The notes: generated by a model not told the origin, from the letters alone. Positions 20,248 to 30,794 are shown, counted from the first letter of the stretch. The stretch is 64,000 nucleotides of DNA from Pseudomonas rhizophila (GCF_003033885.1 NZ_CP024081.1:1829980-1893979), one strand, 5' to 3'. Made by a program: numbers and translations.

Positions 20248-20366
20248 GTGGCGAGGGGATTTATCCCCGTTGGGGTGCGAAGCGCCCCATTCAAACTGCC
20301 TGACTCATCGCCGTGTCAGGTTTTGGGGCTGCTTCGCACCCCAGCGGGGATAAATCCCCTCGCCAC
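20248..20366. repeat. Second palindromic repeat family (GTGGCGAGGGGATTTATCCCC type)
   Basis: A 119-bp inverted structure with arms GTGGCGAGGGGATTTATCCCC and its complement, plus inner GGGGTGCGAAGC arms. It belongs to a different family from the GTGGGAGCGAGC REPs; relatives are at 38785 and 54856. Confidence 0.75.
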
Positions 20367-20391
20367 AATGAATCTGCTTCAGAGCTTAAGG

Positions 20392-20664
20392 CTATTCGCC
20401 TTCATCGAAGTAGTTGTTGATCAGCCCCACCAACGCATCCAGCGCCTCCTGCTCCTGTTCACCTTCGGTTCGCAGATGGATTTTGGTGCCTTGGCCGGCT
20501 GCCAGCATCATCATGGCCATGATGCTTTTGCCATTGATCATTTTCTCGGGGTCACGGCCCACGAGGATCTCGCAAGGAAACTGACCTGCCACACCGACGA
20601 ACTTGGCTGACGCGCGGGCATGCAAGCCCAGCTTGTTGATGATTTCAATTTCCAGAGCGGGCAT
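20392..20664 (-). CDS. ptsO: HPr-like phosphocarrier NPr (PtsO)
   Basis: A 90-residue HPr-family protein of the nitrogen phosphotransferase system. It accepts phosphate from PtsP (EI-Ntr) at His15 in the motif KLGLHARAS and passes it to PtsN. The second conserved segment is NGKSIMAMMMLAAGQGT, with the regulatory-Ser region. It is the last gene of rpoN-hpf-ptsN-rapZ-ptsO, 15 bases after rapZ. Confidence 0.96.
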   Translation of the reverse strand: MPALEIEIINKLGLHARASAKFVGVAGQFPCEILVGRDPEKMINGKSIMAMMMLAAGQGTKIHLRTEGEQEQEALDALVGLINNYFDEGE

Positions 20665-20679
20665 CGCGATGTGAATCCT

Positions 20680-21537
20680 TTAGCTGAGGTCGCGGTGGCG
20701 AACCTGGACGTTCTTCAGGGACTGTTGCAGGAGCTGACCCAAACGTTCGGTCAGGTAGACGGAGCGGTGATGGCCACCGGTACAGCCAATGGCAATCGTG
20801 ACGTAGGCGCGGTTGCTCGCGGCAAAGCGCGGCAGCCATTTGAGCAGGTAGCTGGAGATGTCTTGGTACATTTCCTCGACATCCGGCTGGGCGGCCAGGT
20901 AGTCGATCACCGGCTGGTCGAGCCCCGATTGTTCGCGCAGCTCCGGTTTCCAATAAGGATTGGGCAGGCAGCGCACATCGAACACCAGGTCGGCGTCTAC
21001 CGGCATTCCGCGCTTGAAACCGAACGACTCCACCAGAAATGCCGTACCCGGTTCCGGCTGGTTCAGCAGACGCAACTTGATGGTGTCGCGCAGTTGATAC
21101 AGGTTCAGGTGGGTGGTATTGACCTTCAGGTCCGCCAGGTCGGCGATCGGCCCCAGCAGCTGACTCTCGTCATGAATGGCTTCGGCCAGGGAGCGGCTTG
21201 CGTTGCTCAGGGGATGACGCCGACGGGTTTCGGAGAAACGCTTGAGCAGCGTCTCCTCATCGGCATCCAGATACAGCACATCGCACTGGATGTGCCGATT
21301 GCGCACTTCCGCGAGCAGCTCCGGGAACCGCGACAGGTGGCTCGGCAGATTACGTGCATCGATGGAGACAGCCACCAGCGGTTGCGCCAGTTCGGTATGG
21401 ATCAGGGCGCGCTCGGCCAGTTCCGGCAGCAGGCCGGCCGGCAGGTTGTCGATGCAGTAGTAGCCGCTGTCCTCAAGCACGTTAAGCGCCGTGCTTTTAC
21501 CGGAGCCGGAGCGTCCGCTGACAATGATCATGCGCAT
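20680..21537 (-). CDS. rapZ: RNase adapter protein RapZ
   Basis: A 285-residue P-loop protein. The Walker A motif GRSGSGKS covers residues 8-15, and the C-terminal RNA-binding domain has the conserved [20 protein letters not shown] and CTGGHHRSV motifs. In E. coli it delivers the small RNA GlmZ to RNase E to control GlmS; in Pseudomonas its RNA partner is not established. It lies between ptsN (2-base gap) and ptsO. Confidence 0.96.
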   Translation of the reverse strand: MRMIIVSGRSGSGKSTALNVLEDSGYYCIDNLPAGLLPELAERALIHTELAQPLVAVSIDARNLPSHLSRFPELLAEVRNRHIQCDVLYLDADEETLLKRFSETRRRHPLSNASRSLAEAIHDESQLLGPIADLADLKVNTTHLNLYQLRDTIKLRLLNQPEPGTAFLVESFGFKRGMPVDADLVFDVRCLPNPYWKPELREQSGLDQPVIDYLAAQPDVEEMYQDISSYLLKWLPRFAASNRAYVTIAIGCTGGHHRSVYLTERLGQLLQQSLKNVQVRHRDLS

Positions 21538-21539
21538 GT

Positions 21540-22004
21540 TTAATGACCGTTCTGCTCGTCCAGGACAACCTGATACAAGGCTTCGTTGCTCGGCGCGCTG
21601 CGCAATTTCTCGCGCACTTCCTTGCGGTCCAGCATGCTGGCGATCTGGCGCAGCAGCTCAAGGTGCGCATCGGTCGCCGCTTCCGGTACCAGCAGTACAA
21701 ACAGCAGGTCGACCGGTGCGCCGTCGATGGCGTCGAAATCTATGGGTGCTTCAAGGTGCAGCAACGCACTGATCGGCGCTGTACAGGCCTTGAGGCGGCA
21801 ATGGGGAATGGCGATACCGTTGCCAAAGCCGGTGGAGCCCAGTTTTTCACGGGCAAACAGGGCCTCGAAGACATCCTGCATTTCCAGATCCGGTACCTCT
21901 CGGTGGATCAGGTTGGCAATTTGTTCGAGGGCTTTCTTTTTACTGCCACCCGGCACGTTCACCTGGGAACGGCCGGGGGTCAGGATGGATTCTAGTCGGA
22001 TCAT
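21540..22004 (-). CDS. ptsN: Nitrogen PTS EIIA component PtsN
   Basis: A 154-residue EIIA-Ntr protein. The phosphoryl-accepting His68 lies in [10 protein letters not shown]. It is a regulatory output of the PtsP-PtsO chain, affecting potassium, carbon storage and RpoN-linked responses rather than sugar transport. Full length, 12 bases after hpf. Confidence 0.96.
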   Translation of the reverse strand: MIRLESILTPGRSQVNVPGGSKKKALEQIANLIHREVPDLEMQDVFEALFAREKLGSTGFGNGIAIPHCRLKACTAPISALLHLEAPIDFDAIDGAPVDLLFVLLVPEAATDAHLELLRQIASMLDRKEVREKLRSAPSNEALYQVVLDEQNGH

Positions 22005-22016
22005 GGATTAGGGGGG

Positions 22017-22325
22017 TTAACGACCGGTCGCGCCCTGGAGGAGGCTCTGGGTCTTTTCCTTATGCTTTTTGAGTTGGCGATCCAGCTTGTCGGTCAGCAG
22101 GTCAATCGCGGCATACATGTCTTCATGCGCAGCATTGGCAACCACCTCTCCGCCGGGGATATGCAACGTGGCTTCGATTTTCTGCAGCAGCTTCTCGACG
22201 TTCATCGTGACTTGCACGTTGGTGATCTTGTCGAAATGCCTCTCCAATCGTTCGAGTTTTTCGCCGATGTATTCGCGAAGAGGTTCGGTCACTTCCAGTT
22301 GGTGTCCACTGATGTTGACTTGCAT
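22017..22325 (-). CDS. hpf: Ribosome hibernation-promoting factor (short HPF)
   Basis: A 102-residue HPF/RaiA-family protein that binds the 30S A/P-site region and promotes 100S ribosome dimers in stationary phase. It starts MQVNISGHQLEVTEPLREYI and has the conserved YAAIDLLTDKLDRQLKKHKEK helix. It is the short form, without the long C-terminal dimerisation domain. The ATG at 22323-22325 follows AGGAGAAG; a longer ORF upstream is not conserved. Confidence 0.96.
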   Translation of the reverse strand: MQVNISGHQLEVTEPLREYIGEKLERLERHFDKITNVQVTMNVEKLLQKIEATLHIPGGEVVANAAHEDMYAAIDLLTDKLDRQLKKHKEKTQSLLQGATGR

Positions 22326-22401
22326 ACAGCTTCTCCTTCGTTGCCAGTGCATAAAGCGGCAGGCAGAAATGCCTGCCACTGGAACGCTGTGGCGTGGCCT
22401 G

Positions 22402-23895
22402 TTACATCAACCGCTTGCGTTCGCTCGAAGGTGCGATCCCGAGGGATTCACGGTATTTGGCGACGGTACGGCGGGCCACCTGAATGCCTTGTGCCTCCAG
22501 TAAACCAGCGATCTTGCTGTCACTCAACGGCTTTTTCTGATTTTCCGCGGCCACCAGTTTTTTGATGATCGCGCGGATGGCTGTGGACGAGCATTCACCG
22601 CCTTCGGAGGTACTGACGTGGCTGGAGAAAAAGTATTTCAGTTCATAAATGCCCCGGGGGGTATGCATGAATTTCTGGGTGGTCACCCGCGAAATCGTCG
22701 ACTCGTGCATGCCCACTGCCTCGGCAATGTCGTGCAGGACCAACGGCTTCATGGCTTCGTCGCCGTACTCCAGGAAGCCGCGCTGATGCTCGACGATCTG
22801 GGTGGCTACTTTCATCAGGGTTTCGTTGCGGCTTTGCAGGCTCTTGATGAACCAGCGCGCTTCCTGCAACTGGTTGCGCATGAAGGTGTTGTCGGCGCTG
22901 GTGTCCGCGCGCTTTACGAAGCCGGCGTACTGGGCGTTGACCCGCAGCTTGGGCACCGATTCCTGGTTCAGTTCCACCAGCCAGCGGTCGTTGTGCTTGC
23001 GCACGATCACGTCGGGAACCACGTATTCGGGTTCAGTGGACTCGATCTGCGAGCCTGGGCGCGGGTTGAGGCTCTGGACCAGTTCGATCACCTGGCGCAG
23101 TTCATCTTCCTTGAGCTTCATGCGACGCATCAACTGGCTGTAGTCGCGACCGCCCAGCAAGTCGATGTAGTCGGTGACCAGTCGCTTGGCTTCGGCCAGC
23201 CAAGGCGTCTTGGCGGGTAACTGACGCAGTTGCAGCAGCAGACACTCGCCCAGGTTGCGAGCACCGATGCCGGCGGGTTCGAACTGCTGGATGCGGTGCA
23301 GGACGGCTTCGATTTCGTCCAGCTCAATGTCCAGCTCGGGGTCAAAGGCCTCGAGGATTTCTTCAAGCGTCTCGTCCAGGTAGCCCTGATTGTTGATGCA
23401 GTCGATCAGGGTCACGGCAATCAGACGATCGGTATCGGACATCGGCGCCAGGTTCAGTTGCCACAGCAAGTGGCTCTGCAGGCTTTCGCCGGTGGAGGTG
23501 CGGGTAGTGAAGTCCCACTCGTCGTCATCGCTGCTGGGCAGGCTGCTGGCGCTGGTCTGGTAGACGTCTTCCCAGGCAGTATCCACGGGCAGATCGTTGG
23601 GGATGCGTTCATTCCATTCGCCATCCTCAAGGTTATCCACCGTCGGGGCGGTTTCCTGATAGGACGGTTCCGGGATTTCGGTGTTGGTCTTTTGCTCGAC
23701 GTTATCGGCCAGCGGATCGGTGTTGTCGAAGTCGTCGCCTTCTTCCTGGCGTTCGAGCATCGGATTGGACTCCAGGGCCTCCTGGATTTCCTGTTGCAGG
23801 TCCAGGGTCGACAATTGGAGCAGGCGGATGGCCTGTTGCAGCTGCGGTGTCATCGTCAGCTGCTGGCCCATTCTCAAGACTAGCGATGGTTTCAT
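22402..23895 (-). CDS. rpoN: RNA polymerase sigma-54 factor
   Basis: A 497-residue sigma54. Region I is Gln/Leu-rich ([20 protein letters not shown], residues 8-27) and contacts activators; region II is acidic (about 45-120). The core-binding and HTH parts follow, with the C-terminal RpoN box [10 protein letters not shown] recognising the -24 element. It directs enhancer-dependent transcription of nitrogen, flagellar and other genes. It is the first gene of the rpoN-hpf-ptsN-rapZ-ptsO group. Confidence 0.98.
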   Translation of the reverse strand: MKPSLVLRMGQQLTMTPQLQQAIRLLQLSTLDLQQEIQEALESNPMLERQEEGDDFDNTDPLADNVEQKTNTEIPEPSYQETAPTVDNLEDGEWNERIPNDLPVDTAWEDVYQTSASSLPSSDDDEWDFTTRTSTGESLQSHLLWQLNLAPMSDTDRLIAVTLIDCINNQGYLDETLEEILEAFDPELDIELDEIEAVLHRIQQFEPAGIGARNLGECLLLQLRQLPAKTPWLAEAKRLVTDYIDLLGGRDYSQLMRRMKLKEDELRQVIELVQSLNPRPGSQIESTEPEYVVPDVIVRKHNDRWLVELNQESVPKLRVNAQYAGFVKRADTSADNTFMRNQLQEARWFIKSLQSRNETLMKVATQIVEHQRGFLEYGDEAMKPLVLHDIAEAVGMHESTISRVTTQKFMHTPRGIYELKYFFSSHVSTSEGGECSSTAIRAIIKKLVAAENQKKPLSDSKIAGLLEAQGIQVARRTVAKYRESLGIAPSSERKRLM

Positions 23896-24058
23896 GGCTG
23901 GGGCTTAACACCTTATTCGCCGGCGCACATGCGCCATCCACTACAGGGCGCCGAAGCGCCAAACTTAAGCAAATTATATGCCTGAAACTGAAGTGTTTGC
24001 CTAGGGCGTCACGTAATAAAATTAGCGACGCCGAGGTGATTGACCAGACACTTTTCGC

Positions 24059-24784
24059 TTACAGGCGGAACTCATGGCCCAAATACACTTCCTTGACCAG
24101 TTCATTGGCCAGGATGGTCGCGGAGTCGCCTTCGGCAATCAACTGGCCATCATTGACGATATAGGCGGTTTCACAGATATCCAGCGTCTCGCGAACGTTG
24201 TGGTCGGTGATCAATACGCCGATGCCCTTGGCCTTGAGATGGTGGATGATCTGCTTGATGTCGCCGACCGAAATCGGGTCCACGCCAGCGAATGGTTCGT
24301 CCAGCAGGATGAACTTCGGTGCGGTGGCCAGGGCGCGAGCGATTTCCACGCGGCGCCGTTCGCCACCGGACAGGCTCATGCCCAGGTTGTCGCGGATGTG
24401 GCTGATGTGGAATTCCTGCAGCAGGCTTTCCAGTTCCTGGCGGCGACCGGCCTTGTCGAGTTCCTTGCGGGTCTCGAGGATCGCCATGATGTTGTCGGCA
24501 ACCGACAGTTTGCGGAAGATCGACGCTTCTTGCGGCAGATAGCCGATACCGGCCTTCGCCCGGCCATGCATCGGCTGGTGGCTGACGTCCAGGTCGTCGA
24601 TCAGGACGCGGCCCTGATCGGCCTGAACCAGGCCGACGATCATGTAGAAACAAGTGGTCTTGCCCGCGCCGTTGGGGCCGAGCAGGCCGACGATCTGGCC
24701 GCTGTCGATGGACAGGCTGACATCACGCACGACTTGGCGGCTCTTATAGCTCTTGGCCAGGTGCTGAGCTTTCAGAGTTGCCAT
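24059..24784 (-). CDS. lptB: LPS export ABC transporter ATP-binding protein LptB
   Basis: A 241-residue ATPase that powers LPS extraction from the inner membrane with LptF/G and LptC. Walker [10 protein letters not shown] (near residue 38), the Q-loop, signature [15 protein letters not shown] and Walker B FILLDEPF are intact. It overlaps the lptA stop by one base (24784), so translation is probably coupled. LptF/G are not in this window. The gap to rpoN (163 bases) holds no other gene. Confidence 0.97.
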   Translation of the reverse strand: MATLKAQHLAKSYKSRQVVRDVSLSIDSGQIVGLLGPNGAGKTTCFYMIVGLVQADQGRVLIDDLDVSHQPMHGRAKAGIGYLPQEASIFRKLSVADNIMAILETRKELDKAGRRQELESLLQEFHISHIRDNLGMSLSGGERRRVEIARALATAPKFILLDEPFAGVDPISVGDIKQIIHHLKAKGIGVLITDHNVRETLDICETAYIVNDGQLIAEGDSATILANELVKEVYLGHEFRL

Positions 24785-25332
24785 TACTGGGCCTTCTGCT
24801 CGTCGGTTTTCTTTTTCGGCTGGATGACCATGTCGATCCGTGGACGCTGCTCGGTGACCTTGCTGCCAGTGGCGCGGCCGGCGCTGGCCAGCTTCTTGAC
24901 CGTGTCGTAGACGATTTTCTCGCCCTGGGTGATGTTGTTGTCCTTGTCGACGACCTTGGCGCGATCGATCAGCACCACGCGGTCTTTGGCGGCGTGGTAC
25001 TGAATGGTTACCCCGTAGCCTTGAACCGGCTTGGTGTCGCCCGCGGTTTGCATCTGCTCGAAGTAGGCCAGATTGCCCACCGAGGTGACGACGTCGATGT
25101 CGCCGGACTGGGTGCGGGTGATGGTCACGGTGTTGCCGGTGACCTTCATCGAACCCTGGGTGATGATCACGTCACCTTTATAGGTGGCTACACCGTTCTT
25201 GTCGTCCAGTTGGGCGTCGTCGGCCTGGATGCGGATAGGCTGGTCGCGGTCGGTGGGGAGGGCCCAGGCGCTCGCGCTTCCCAGTGCTGCGCCCAGACTG
25301 AGCAAAATAGGGAGGGTTTTAGCGAGCTTCAT
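24784..25332 (-). CDS. lptA: Lipopolysaccharide transport periplasmic protein LptA
   Basis: A 182-residue periplasmic beta-jellyroll protein that forms the LPS bridge. An N-terminal signal peptide ([24 protein letters not shown]) is cleaved after AWA. The OstA-like repeat region runs from about residue 30 to 145 ([20 protein letters not shown]), then a basic C-tail. It overlaps the lptC end by 14 bases. Confidence 0.95.
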   Translation of the reverse strand: MKLAKTLPILLSLGAALGSASAWALPTDRDQPIRIQADDAQLDDKNGVATYKGDVIITQGSMKVTGNTVTITRTQSGDIDVVTSVGNLAYFEQMQTAGDTKPVQGYGVTIQYHAAKDRVVLIDRAKVVDKDNNITQGEKIVYDTVKKLASAGRATGSKVTEQRPRIDMVIQPKKKTDEQKAQ

Positions 25333-25891
25333 ACTGTCCTCTTACGTTCGATAGCAGGTGTATCCTGCTTTCCTTCAAATACGCTTTCATTCCCGTGCCG
25401 GTCGACACACCACCGGCGCCGTCGATTCTAACGGGTTGCTCGGTCTGCGCATATTCTCGCTGCGGGAAGACTGTCATACGACTGCTGGTAATGATGGTCG
25501 TACGGTTCTTCTCATCGGTCCGGGCGATGCGTACCGAATCAATCAGTTCCACTTCGGTGCCGTCGGGATTGACCTCGGCGCGTTCGCTCTGCACGTGCCA
25601 CGGAAACTCGGTGCCCCTGAACATGTTCAGGTCTGGCTTGGTGACCAGTGTGATTTCGCTGGCCTTGACGTGGTCGACTTTGTCGGACGTCATTTCATAC
25701 TGCACTTTGCCATCGGGCAGGTATTGCAGGGTATGCGTGTTGGTCGCATACCAGTCGATATCATTTTCCTGGACCTTGACCGCAGGGCGGTCGAGGAAGC
25801 GTTCCGGGCTGATGTTCCAATAGCCGACCGCCGCGAAAATCGCTGCGATGCAGCCGAACACCACGATGGTGCGAATTTTCTTGCTTAGCAT
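25319..25891 (-). CDS. lptC: LPS export ABC transporter periplasmic protein LptC
   Basis: A 190-residue bitopic protein. One N-terminal membrane helix (residues about 7-25) is followed by a periplasmic OstA-like fold (VKQENDIDWYATN-type opening and LPDGKVQYEMTSDKVDH). It takes LPS from LptB2FG and passes it to LptA. It lies between kdsC and lptA. Confidence 0.93.
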   Translation of the reverse strand: MLSKKIRTIVVFGCIAAIFAAVGYWNISPERFLDRPAVKVQENDIDWYATNTHTLQYLPDGKVQYEMTSDKVDHVKASEITLVTKPDLNMFRGTEFPWHVQSERAEVNPDGTEVELIDSVRIARTDEKNRTTIITSSRMTVFPQREYAQTEQPVRIDGAGGVSTGTGMKAYLKESRIHLLSNVRGQYEAR

Positions 25892-25898
25892 AAATGGC

Positions 25899-26423
25899 TC
25901 ACAGATACGCGGCGTTGGCCGCCTCGAGGCGGCCTTGGGCGCGCAGGATCAGTTCACAGAATTCACGAGCGGCCCCTTCGCCGCCTCGCGCCGTGGTGAT
26001 GCCGTGGGCGTGCTCGCGCACGAAGCCGGCCGCGTTTGCCACCGCCATGCCCAGGCCGACCCGACGAATCACCGGCAGGTCCGGCAGGTCGTCACCGAGG
26101 TAGGCGACCTGTTCATAGCTTAGGTTGAGTTGCCCCAGAAGCTCGTCCAGCACCACCAGTTTATCTTCTCGTCCCTGATACAGGTGGGGGATGCCGAGAT
26201 TCTTCGCGCGCCGTTCGACCACTGGGGTCTTGCGGCCACTGATGATGGCGGTCTGCACGCCGGCGGCCATCAGCATCTTGATGCCCTGGCCGTCGAGGGT
26301 GTTGAAGGTCTTGAATTCGCTGCCGTCTTCGAGGAAATAAAGGCGGCCGTCGGTCAGGACGCCGTCCACGTCGAACACGGCCAGTTTGATCGCTTTGCCA
26401 CGTTGCAGCAGGTCTGTGTTCAT
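25899..26423 (-). CDS. kdsC: 3-deoxy-D-manno-octulosonate-8-phosphate phosphatase KdsC
   Basis: A 174-residue HAD-family phosphatase that makes free Kdo for LPS inner core. Motif I is FDVDGVLTDGRL (the nucleophile Asp near residue 18) and motif II ISGRKTPVVERRA. The C-terminal YLGDDLPDLPVI carries the Mg-binding aspartates. It is adjacent to kdsD (stop/start abut). Confidence 0.95.
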   Translation of the reverse strand: MNTDLLQRGKAIKLAVFDVDGVLTDGRLYFLEDGSEFKTFNTLDGQGIKMLMAAGVQTAIISGRKTPVVERRAKNLGIPHLYQGREDKLVVLDELLGQLNLSYEQVAYLGDDLPDLPVIRRVGLGMAVANAAGFVREHAHGITTARGGEGAAREFCELILRAQGRLEAANAAYL

Positions 26424-27398
26424 TTACATGACTCCCGCACGCAGCAAGTCGTGCATGTTCAGGGCGCCCACTGGGCGGTCTTCGTCGTCGACCACCACCA
26501 GGGCGCTGATCTTATGGTCTTCCATGATTTTCAAGGCCTCGGCGGCGAGCATCTCGGCGCGGGCAGTCTTGCCGTGGGGGGTCATGACCTGCTCGATGGT
26601 CGTACTGTGAATGTCGATCGGGTGGTCCAGGGTGCGACGCAGGTCGCCGTCGGTGAAGATCCCGGCGAGTTTGCCGTCAGTTTCGAGAATGACCGTCATG
26701 CCCAGACCCTTGCGGGTCATTTCCATGAGTGCATCCTTGAGCAGCGTGCCGCGTGGCACCTGTGGCAGCTCCTGACCTGCGTGCATCACGTTTTCCACTT
26801 TCAACAGCAGGCGACGGCCCAGGGCGCCGCCGGGGTGGGAGAACGCGAAGTCTTCAGCGGTAAACCCCCTGGCTTCCAGCAACGCCACGGCCAGGGCATC
26901 ACCCATGACCAGGGTGGCGGTGGTGGAAGAGGTCGGCGCCAGGTTCAACGGGCAGGCTTCGTGCTCGACATGAACATTGAGATTGACCTCGGCGGCTTTG
27001 GCCAGGGGCGAATCCGGATTGCCAGTGACACTGATCAGTTGGATCCCCAGGCGCTTGATCAACGGCAGCAGGGTGATGATCTCATTGGTGGAGCCAGAGT
27101 TGGACAGGGCCAGGATGATGTCTTCCCGAGTGATCATGCCCATGTCACCGTGGCTGGCTTCGGCCGGATGGACAAAAAATGCCGGAGTGCCGGTGCTGGC
27201 CAGGGTGGCGGCGATCTTGTTGCCGATGTGTCCGGACTTGCCCATGCCGACCACGACCACCCGACCCTTGCTGGCCAGAATCATCTCGCAGGCACGTACG
27301 AAATCAGCGTCGATATGGGGCAGCAAGCCTTGTACGGCTTCGAGCTCGAGGCGGATGGTACGTTGTGCCGATTGAATCAGGTCGCTGGTTTGGTTCAT
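26424..27398 (-). CDS. kdsD: Arabinose-5-phosphate isomerase KdsD
   Basis: A 324-residue enzyme converting ribulose-5-phosphate to arabinose-5-phosphate, the first Kdo precursor. An SIS sugar-isomerase domain (about 25-165; GMGKSGHIGNKIAATL, HPAEASHGDMGMI with the active-site His, SNSGSTNEI) is followed by two CBS domains (about 200-320). The ATG at 27396-27398 was preferred to the upstream MRELFIAA codon, which lies in the promoter region. A perfect TATAAT hexamer (minus strand, 27433-27438) precedes it. Confidence 0.95.
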   Translation of the reverse strand: MNQTSDLIQSAQRTIRLELEAVQGLLPHIDADFVRACEMILASKGRVVVVGMGKSGHIGNKIAATLASTGTPAFFVHPAEASHGDMGMITREDIILALSNSGSTNEIITLLPLIKRLGIQLISVTGNPDSPLAKAAEVNLNVHVEHEACPLNLAPTSSTTATLVMGDALAVALLEARGFTAEDFAFSHPGGALGRRLLLKVENVMHAGQELPQVPRGTLLKDALMEMTRKGLGMTVILETDGKLAGIFTDGDLRRTLDHPIDIHSTTIEQVMTPHGKTARAEMLAAEALKIMEDHKISALVVVDDEDRPVGALNMHDLLRAGVM

Positions 27399-27557
27399 GT
27401 CAGAGATCGTATGGCTCGATGAAAAGGCGGCGATTATAGCGGCAATGAACAATTCCCTCACGTTAGTTCGTCATGCTTTGTTCGAGCGATTCACATGACT
27501 TGATACAAAGTCTCTTCTTTTAGCTGTATCCGGACTGAACGGGCGCGGGCTTGGGCC

Positions 27558-27587
27558 TTGGGCGCTTGGGTGTTGCAGTGATATAGT
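27558..27587 (+). promoter_or_regulatory. Candidate sigma70 promoter for the mla operon
   Basis: TTGGGC and TATAGT with an 18-base spacer, about 86 bases upstream of mlaF. Consensus-based only. Confidence 0.4.
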
Positions 27588-27673
27588 TCGCCGCCGGTTC
27601 GGGTGCCCGGCAGTCCGGCGTTTGTCGGTTGGCCAGGGCATTCGGATGTGAGGCTGCATCGCAAGGAGTTTAG

Positions 27674-28483
27674 ATGAGTGCCGACAACGCCTACGCGGTC
27701 GAGCTGAAGGGATTGTCCTTCAAGCGAGGGGCGCGCAGCATTTTCAATGACATCGATATCCGCATTCCCCGTGGCAAGGTCACCGGCATCATGGGGCCTT
27801 CCGGGTGCGGCAAGACCACGCTGTTGCGGCTGATGGGTGCACAGTTGCGCCCCAGTGCCGGCGAAGTCTGGGTCAATGGGCAGAATCTTCCAAAGCTGTC
27901 GCGCAGCGATCTGTTCGATGCGCGCAAGCACATGGGCGTGCTGTTCCAGAGCGGCGCATTGTTCACCGATCTCGACGTGTTCGAGAATGTGGCGTTCCCC
28001 TTGCGGGTCCATACCGACCTGCCGGAAGAGATGATTCGCGACATCGTCCTGCTCAAATTGCAGGCGGTCGGGCTGCGGGGTGCCCTGGACTTGATGCCGG
28101 ACGAACTGTCCGGTGGCATGAAGCGCCGCGTCGCCCTGGCCCGGGCGATTGCCCTTGATCCGAAGATCCTCATGTATGACGAACCCTTCGTCGGCCAGGA
28201 CCCGATCGCCATGGGCGTGCTGGTGCGCCTGATCCGTCTGCTCAACGATGCGCTGGGTATTACCAGCATTGTGGTATCCCACGACCTGGCCGAAACCGCC
28301 AGCATTGCGGACTACATCTACGTGATCGGCGATGGCCAGGTGCTGGGGCAGGGTACGCCCCAGGAATTGAAGGCCTCGGACAGCCCGCGCATTCGTCAAT
28401 TCATGAAGGGTGATCCGGACGGGCCTGTGGCGTTCCATTTTCCGGCCACGGATTACCGCACCGATCTGCTGGGGAAGCGCTGA
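27674..28483 (+). CDS. mlaF: Phospholipid transport ATP-binding protein MlaF
   Basis: A 269-residue ABC ATPase of the MlaFEDB inner-membrane complex that moves phospholipid to keep outer-membrane asymmetry. Walker [10 protein letters not shown], signature [15 protein letters not shown] and Walker B ILMYDEPF are intact. The ATG follows AAGGAG and the stop overlaps mlaE by one base. It heads a five-gene operon, mlaFEDCB. Confidence 0.96.
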   Translation: MSADNAYAVELKGLSFKRGARSIFNDIDIRIPRGKVTGIMGPSGCGKTTLLRLMGAQLRPSAGEVWVNGQNLPKLSRSDLFDARKHMGVLFQSGALFTDLDVFENVAFPLRVHTDLPEEMIRDIVLLKLQAVGLRGALDLMPDELSGGMKRRVALARAIALDPKILMYDEPFVGQDPIAMGVLVRLIRLLNDALGITSIVVSHDLAETASIADYIYVIGDGQVLGQGTPQELKASDSPRIRQFMKGDPDGPVAFHFPATDYRTDLLGKR

Positions 28484-29280
28484 TGCGCAAGAAATCACTG
28501 ATAGAAAGAGTTCGCCTGTTTGGTCGTTCCGGCATCGATGTGGTGGCAGTGCTGGGCCGTTCCTCGCTGTTTCTGATGCATGCCCTGCTGGGGCGCAACA
28601 CGACGGGTGGCGGGTTTGGGCTGCTGGTGAAGCAACTGCACTCGGTGGGCGTGATGTCCCTGGTGATCATCGTGGTCTCCGGGATCTTCATCGGTATGGT
28701 CCTGGCGCTGCAGGGGTTCAATATCTTGTCCAGCTACGGTTCGGAGCAGGCGGTTGGACAGATGGTCGCGCTGACATTGTTGCGTGAGCTGGGACCTGTG
28801 GTGACCGCGCTGCTGTTTGCCGGGCGTGCCGGTTCGGCGCTGACGGCCGAAATCGGTAACATGAAGTCCACCGAACAGTTGTCCAGTCTGGAAATGATCG
28901 GTGTCGACCCGCTCAAGTACATCATTGCCCCGCGCCTGTGGGCCGGTTTCATTTCCCTGCCGGTGCTGGCGATCATTTTCAGCGTCGTGGGGATCTGGGG
29001 CGGCTCGTGGGTGGCTGTAGACTGGCTGGGGGTCTATGAAGGTTCCTACTGGTCCAACATGCAGAACAGTGTCGATTTTCTCGACGACGTGCTCAACGGC
29101 GTTATCAAAAGTGCCGTATTCGCTTTCGTGGTGACCTGGATCGCCGTGTTTCAAGGCTATGACTGTGAGCCCACGTCAGAGGGGATCAGCCGTGCCACAA
29201 CCAAGACCGTGGTGTACGCCTCGCTGGCGGTCCTGGGCCTTGACTTTATTCTGACCGCCTTGATGTTTGGAGATTTCTGA
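28483..29280 (+). CDS. mlaE: Phospholipid transport permease MlaE
   Basis: A 265-residue polytopic permease with about five to six hydrophobic helices. It has the YrbE-family motif [28 protein letters not shown] around residue 105 and [17 protein letters not shown], the coupling helix that contacts MlaF. Overlaps mlaF and mlaD by one base each. Confidence 0.96.
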   Translation: MRKKSLIERVRLFGRSGIDVVAVLGRSSLFLMHALLGRNTTGGGFGLLVKQLHSVGVMSLVIIVVSGIFIGMVLALQGFNILSSYGSEQAVGQMVALTLLRELGPVVTALLFAGRAGSALTAEIGNMKSTEQLSSLEMIGVDPLKYIIAPRLWAGFISLPVLAIIFSVVGIWGGSWVAVDWLGVYEGSYWSNMQNSVDFLDDVLNGVIKSAVFAFVVTWIAVFQGYDCEPTSEGISRATTKTVVYASLAVLGLDFILTALMFGDF

Positions 29281-29747
29281 TGCAAAACCGCACCCTGGAA
29301 ATCGGTGTCGGCCTTTTCTTGCTGGCTGGCATCCTGGCTTTGCTGTTGTTGGCCCTGCGGGTCAGTGGCCTGGCGCCGACCGCAAGCACCGACACTTATA
29401 AACTTTATGCTTATTTTGACAATATCGCCGGTTTGACGGTCAGAGCCAAAGTGACCATGGCTGGTGTAACCATCGGCAAGGTCACGGCAATCGATCTGGA
29501 CCGCGACAGTTTCACCGGTCGGGTGACGCTGCAGCTGGAAAAGCGCGTGGATAACCTGCCGACTGACTCCACTGCATCGATCCTCACTGCTGGGCTGCTG
29601 GGCGAGAAATACATCGGTATCAGCGTTGGCGGTGAAGAAGCTTTGCTCAAGGATGGCGGGACCATCCACGATACGCAGTCGTCGCTGGTGCTTGAGGACC
29701 TGATCGGTAAATTCCTGCTCAATACCGTTAGCAAAGACGCCAAATGA
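29280..29747 (+). CDS. mlaD: Phospholipid transport MCE-domain protein MlaD
   Basis: A 155-residue inner-membrane-anchored protein: one N-terminal helix (about 8-28), then a single MCE domain (YFDNIAGLTVRAKVTMAGV, LTAGLLGEKYIGISVGG). It forms the hexameric lipid tunnel in the periplasm. The stop is 11 bases before mlaC. Confidence 0.96.
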   Translation: MQNRTLEIGVGLFLLAGILALLLLALRVSGLAPTASTDTYKLYAYFDNIAGLTVRAKVTMAGVTIGKVTAIDLDRDSFTGRVTLQLEKRVDNLPTDSTASILTAGLLGEKYIGISVGGEEALLKDGGTIHDTQSSLVLEDLIGKFLLNTVSKDAK

Positions 29748-29758
29748 GGAGCTTTTGA

Positions 29759-30412
29759 ATGATCTCTATCTTGCGACGTAGCCTGTTGGTGCTGCTCGCG
29801 GCGCTGCCGCTGATGGCCAACGCCGTGGCCGCGCCTTCGGCCCATGAAATCATCCAGGACACTACCACCCGGTTGCTGGCAGACCTGGCCGCCAACAAAG
29901 AGAAATACAAGCAGGATCCGGGGGCTTTCTACGACGCGCTGAACGGCATCGTCGGTCCCGTGGTGGATGCCGACGGTATTTCCCGAAGCATCATGACCGT
30001 CAAGTACTCGCGCAAGGCGACCCCGGCGCAGATGACACGCTTCCAGGAAAACTTCAAGCGCAGCCTGATGCAGTTCTACGGCAACGCCTTGCTCGAATAC
30101 AACAACCAGGGCATCACCGTTTCGCCGGCCAAGGACGAAAGCGGCAACCGCACCAGCGTCGATATGCAGGTCAAGGGCAATAACGGCGCCATTTACCCTG
30201 TGTCCTACACACTCGAGAAAATCAATGGCGAGTGGAGGGTGCGTAACGTGATCATCAATGGCATCAACATCGGCAAGCTGTTCCGCGATCAGTTCGCTGA
30301 TGCGATGCAGCAAAACGGCAATGATCTGGACAAAACCATAGACGGTTGGGCCGGTGAAGTCGCCAAGGCCAAGGAAGTTGCCCAGGATGCTCAAGAGAAG
30401 CAGGCGCAATGA
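29759..30412 (+). CDS. mlaC: Phospholipid-binding periplasmic shuttle MlaC
   Basis: A 217-residue periplasmic carrier. Its signal peptide (about MISILRRSLLVLLAALPLMANAVAA) precedes the MlaC fold with KYSRKATPAQMTRFQENFKRSL and NVIINGINIGKLFRDQFADAM. It ferries phospholipid between the outer-membrane MlaA complex and MlaFEDB. Its stop overlaps mlaB by four bases (ATGA). Confidence 0.95.
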   Translation: MISILRRSLLVLLAALPLMANAVAAPSAHEIIQDTTTRLLADLAANKEKYKQDPGAFYDALNGIVGPVVDADGISRSIMTVKYSRKATPAQMTRFQENFKRSLMQFYGNALLEYNNQGITVSPAKDESGNRTSVDMQVKGNNGAIYPVSYTLEKINGEWRVRNVIINGINIGKLFRDQFADAMQQNGNDLDKTIDGWAGEVAKAKEVAQDAQEKQAQ

Positions 30413-30726
30413 GTGAGTTGGCGAGTGAGTCGGCCGTTCGTTTGGGCGAATCTGGCGAGCTGTTGCTCAGTGGCGTGCTGGACTATCGCACTGGCCCGGT
30501 CTTGCGCAAGCAGGGCCAGGCGCTGATCGGCTCCGCCGGCGCCGCAGAACTGGTCATTGACTGCTCGGCGGTGCAGAAGTCCAGCAGTGTCGGCCTGTCC
30601 CTGCTGCTGTGCTTCATGCGTGACGCCAAAGCTGCCGGAAAAACCTGGAGCATCCGTGGGATGCCCGAAGACATGCGCGAAATAGCCCAGGTCAGCGAAC
30701 TGACCGAACTATTGGTGCACTCCTGA
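30409..30726 (+). CDS. mlaB: Mla complex STAS-domain protein MlaB
   Basis: A 105-residue cytosolic STAS protein that stabilises and activates MlaF. The STAS signature is ELVIDCSAVQKSSSVGLSLLLCFMRDA, with the conserved Ser/Thr site. Last gene of mlaFEDCB; a Y-shaped terminator follows. Confidence 0.93.
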   Translation: MSELASESAVRLGESGELLLSGVLDYRTGPVLRKQGQALIGSAGAAELVIDCSAVQKSSSVGLSLLLCFMRDAKAAGKTWSIRGMPEDMREIAQVSELTELLVHS

Positions 30727-30738
30727 CCCACATCCCTG

Positions 30739-30794
30739 AAAAAGCCCCCCGTCAGAGTCCTGCTTCGCGGGGTTCGCAGGCGCGGGGCTTTTTT
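30739..30794 (+). terminator. Branched terminator after mlaB
   Basis: An outer stem AAAAAGCCCC/GGGGCTTTTT ends in a T6 run, and an inner CCTGC/GCAGG stem sits within. It falls between mlaB and ibaG. Confidence 0.8.
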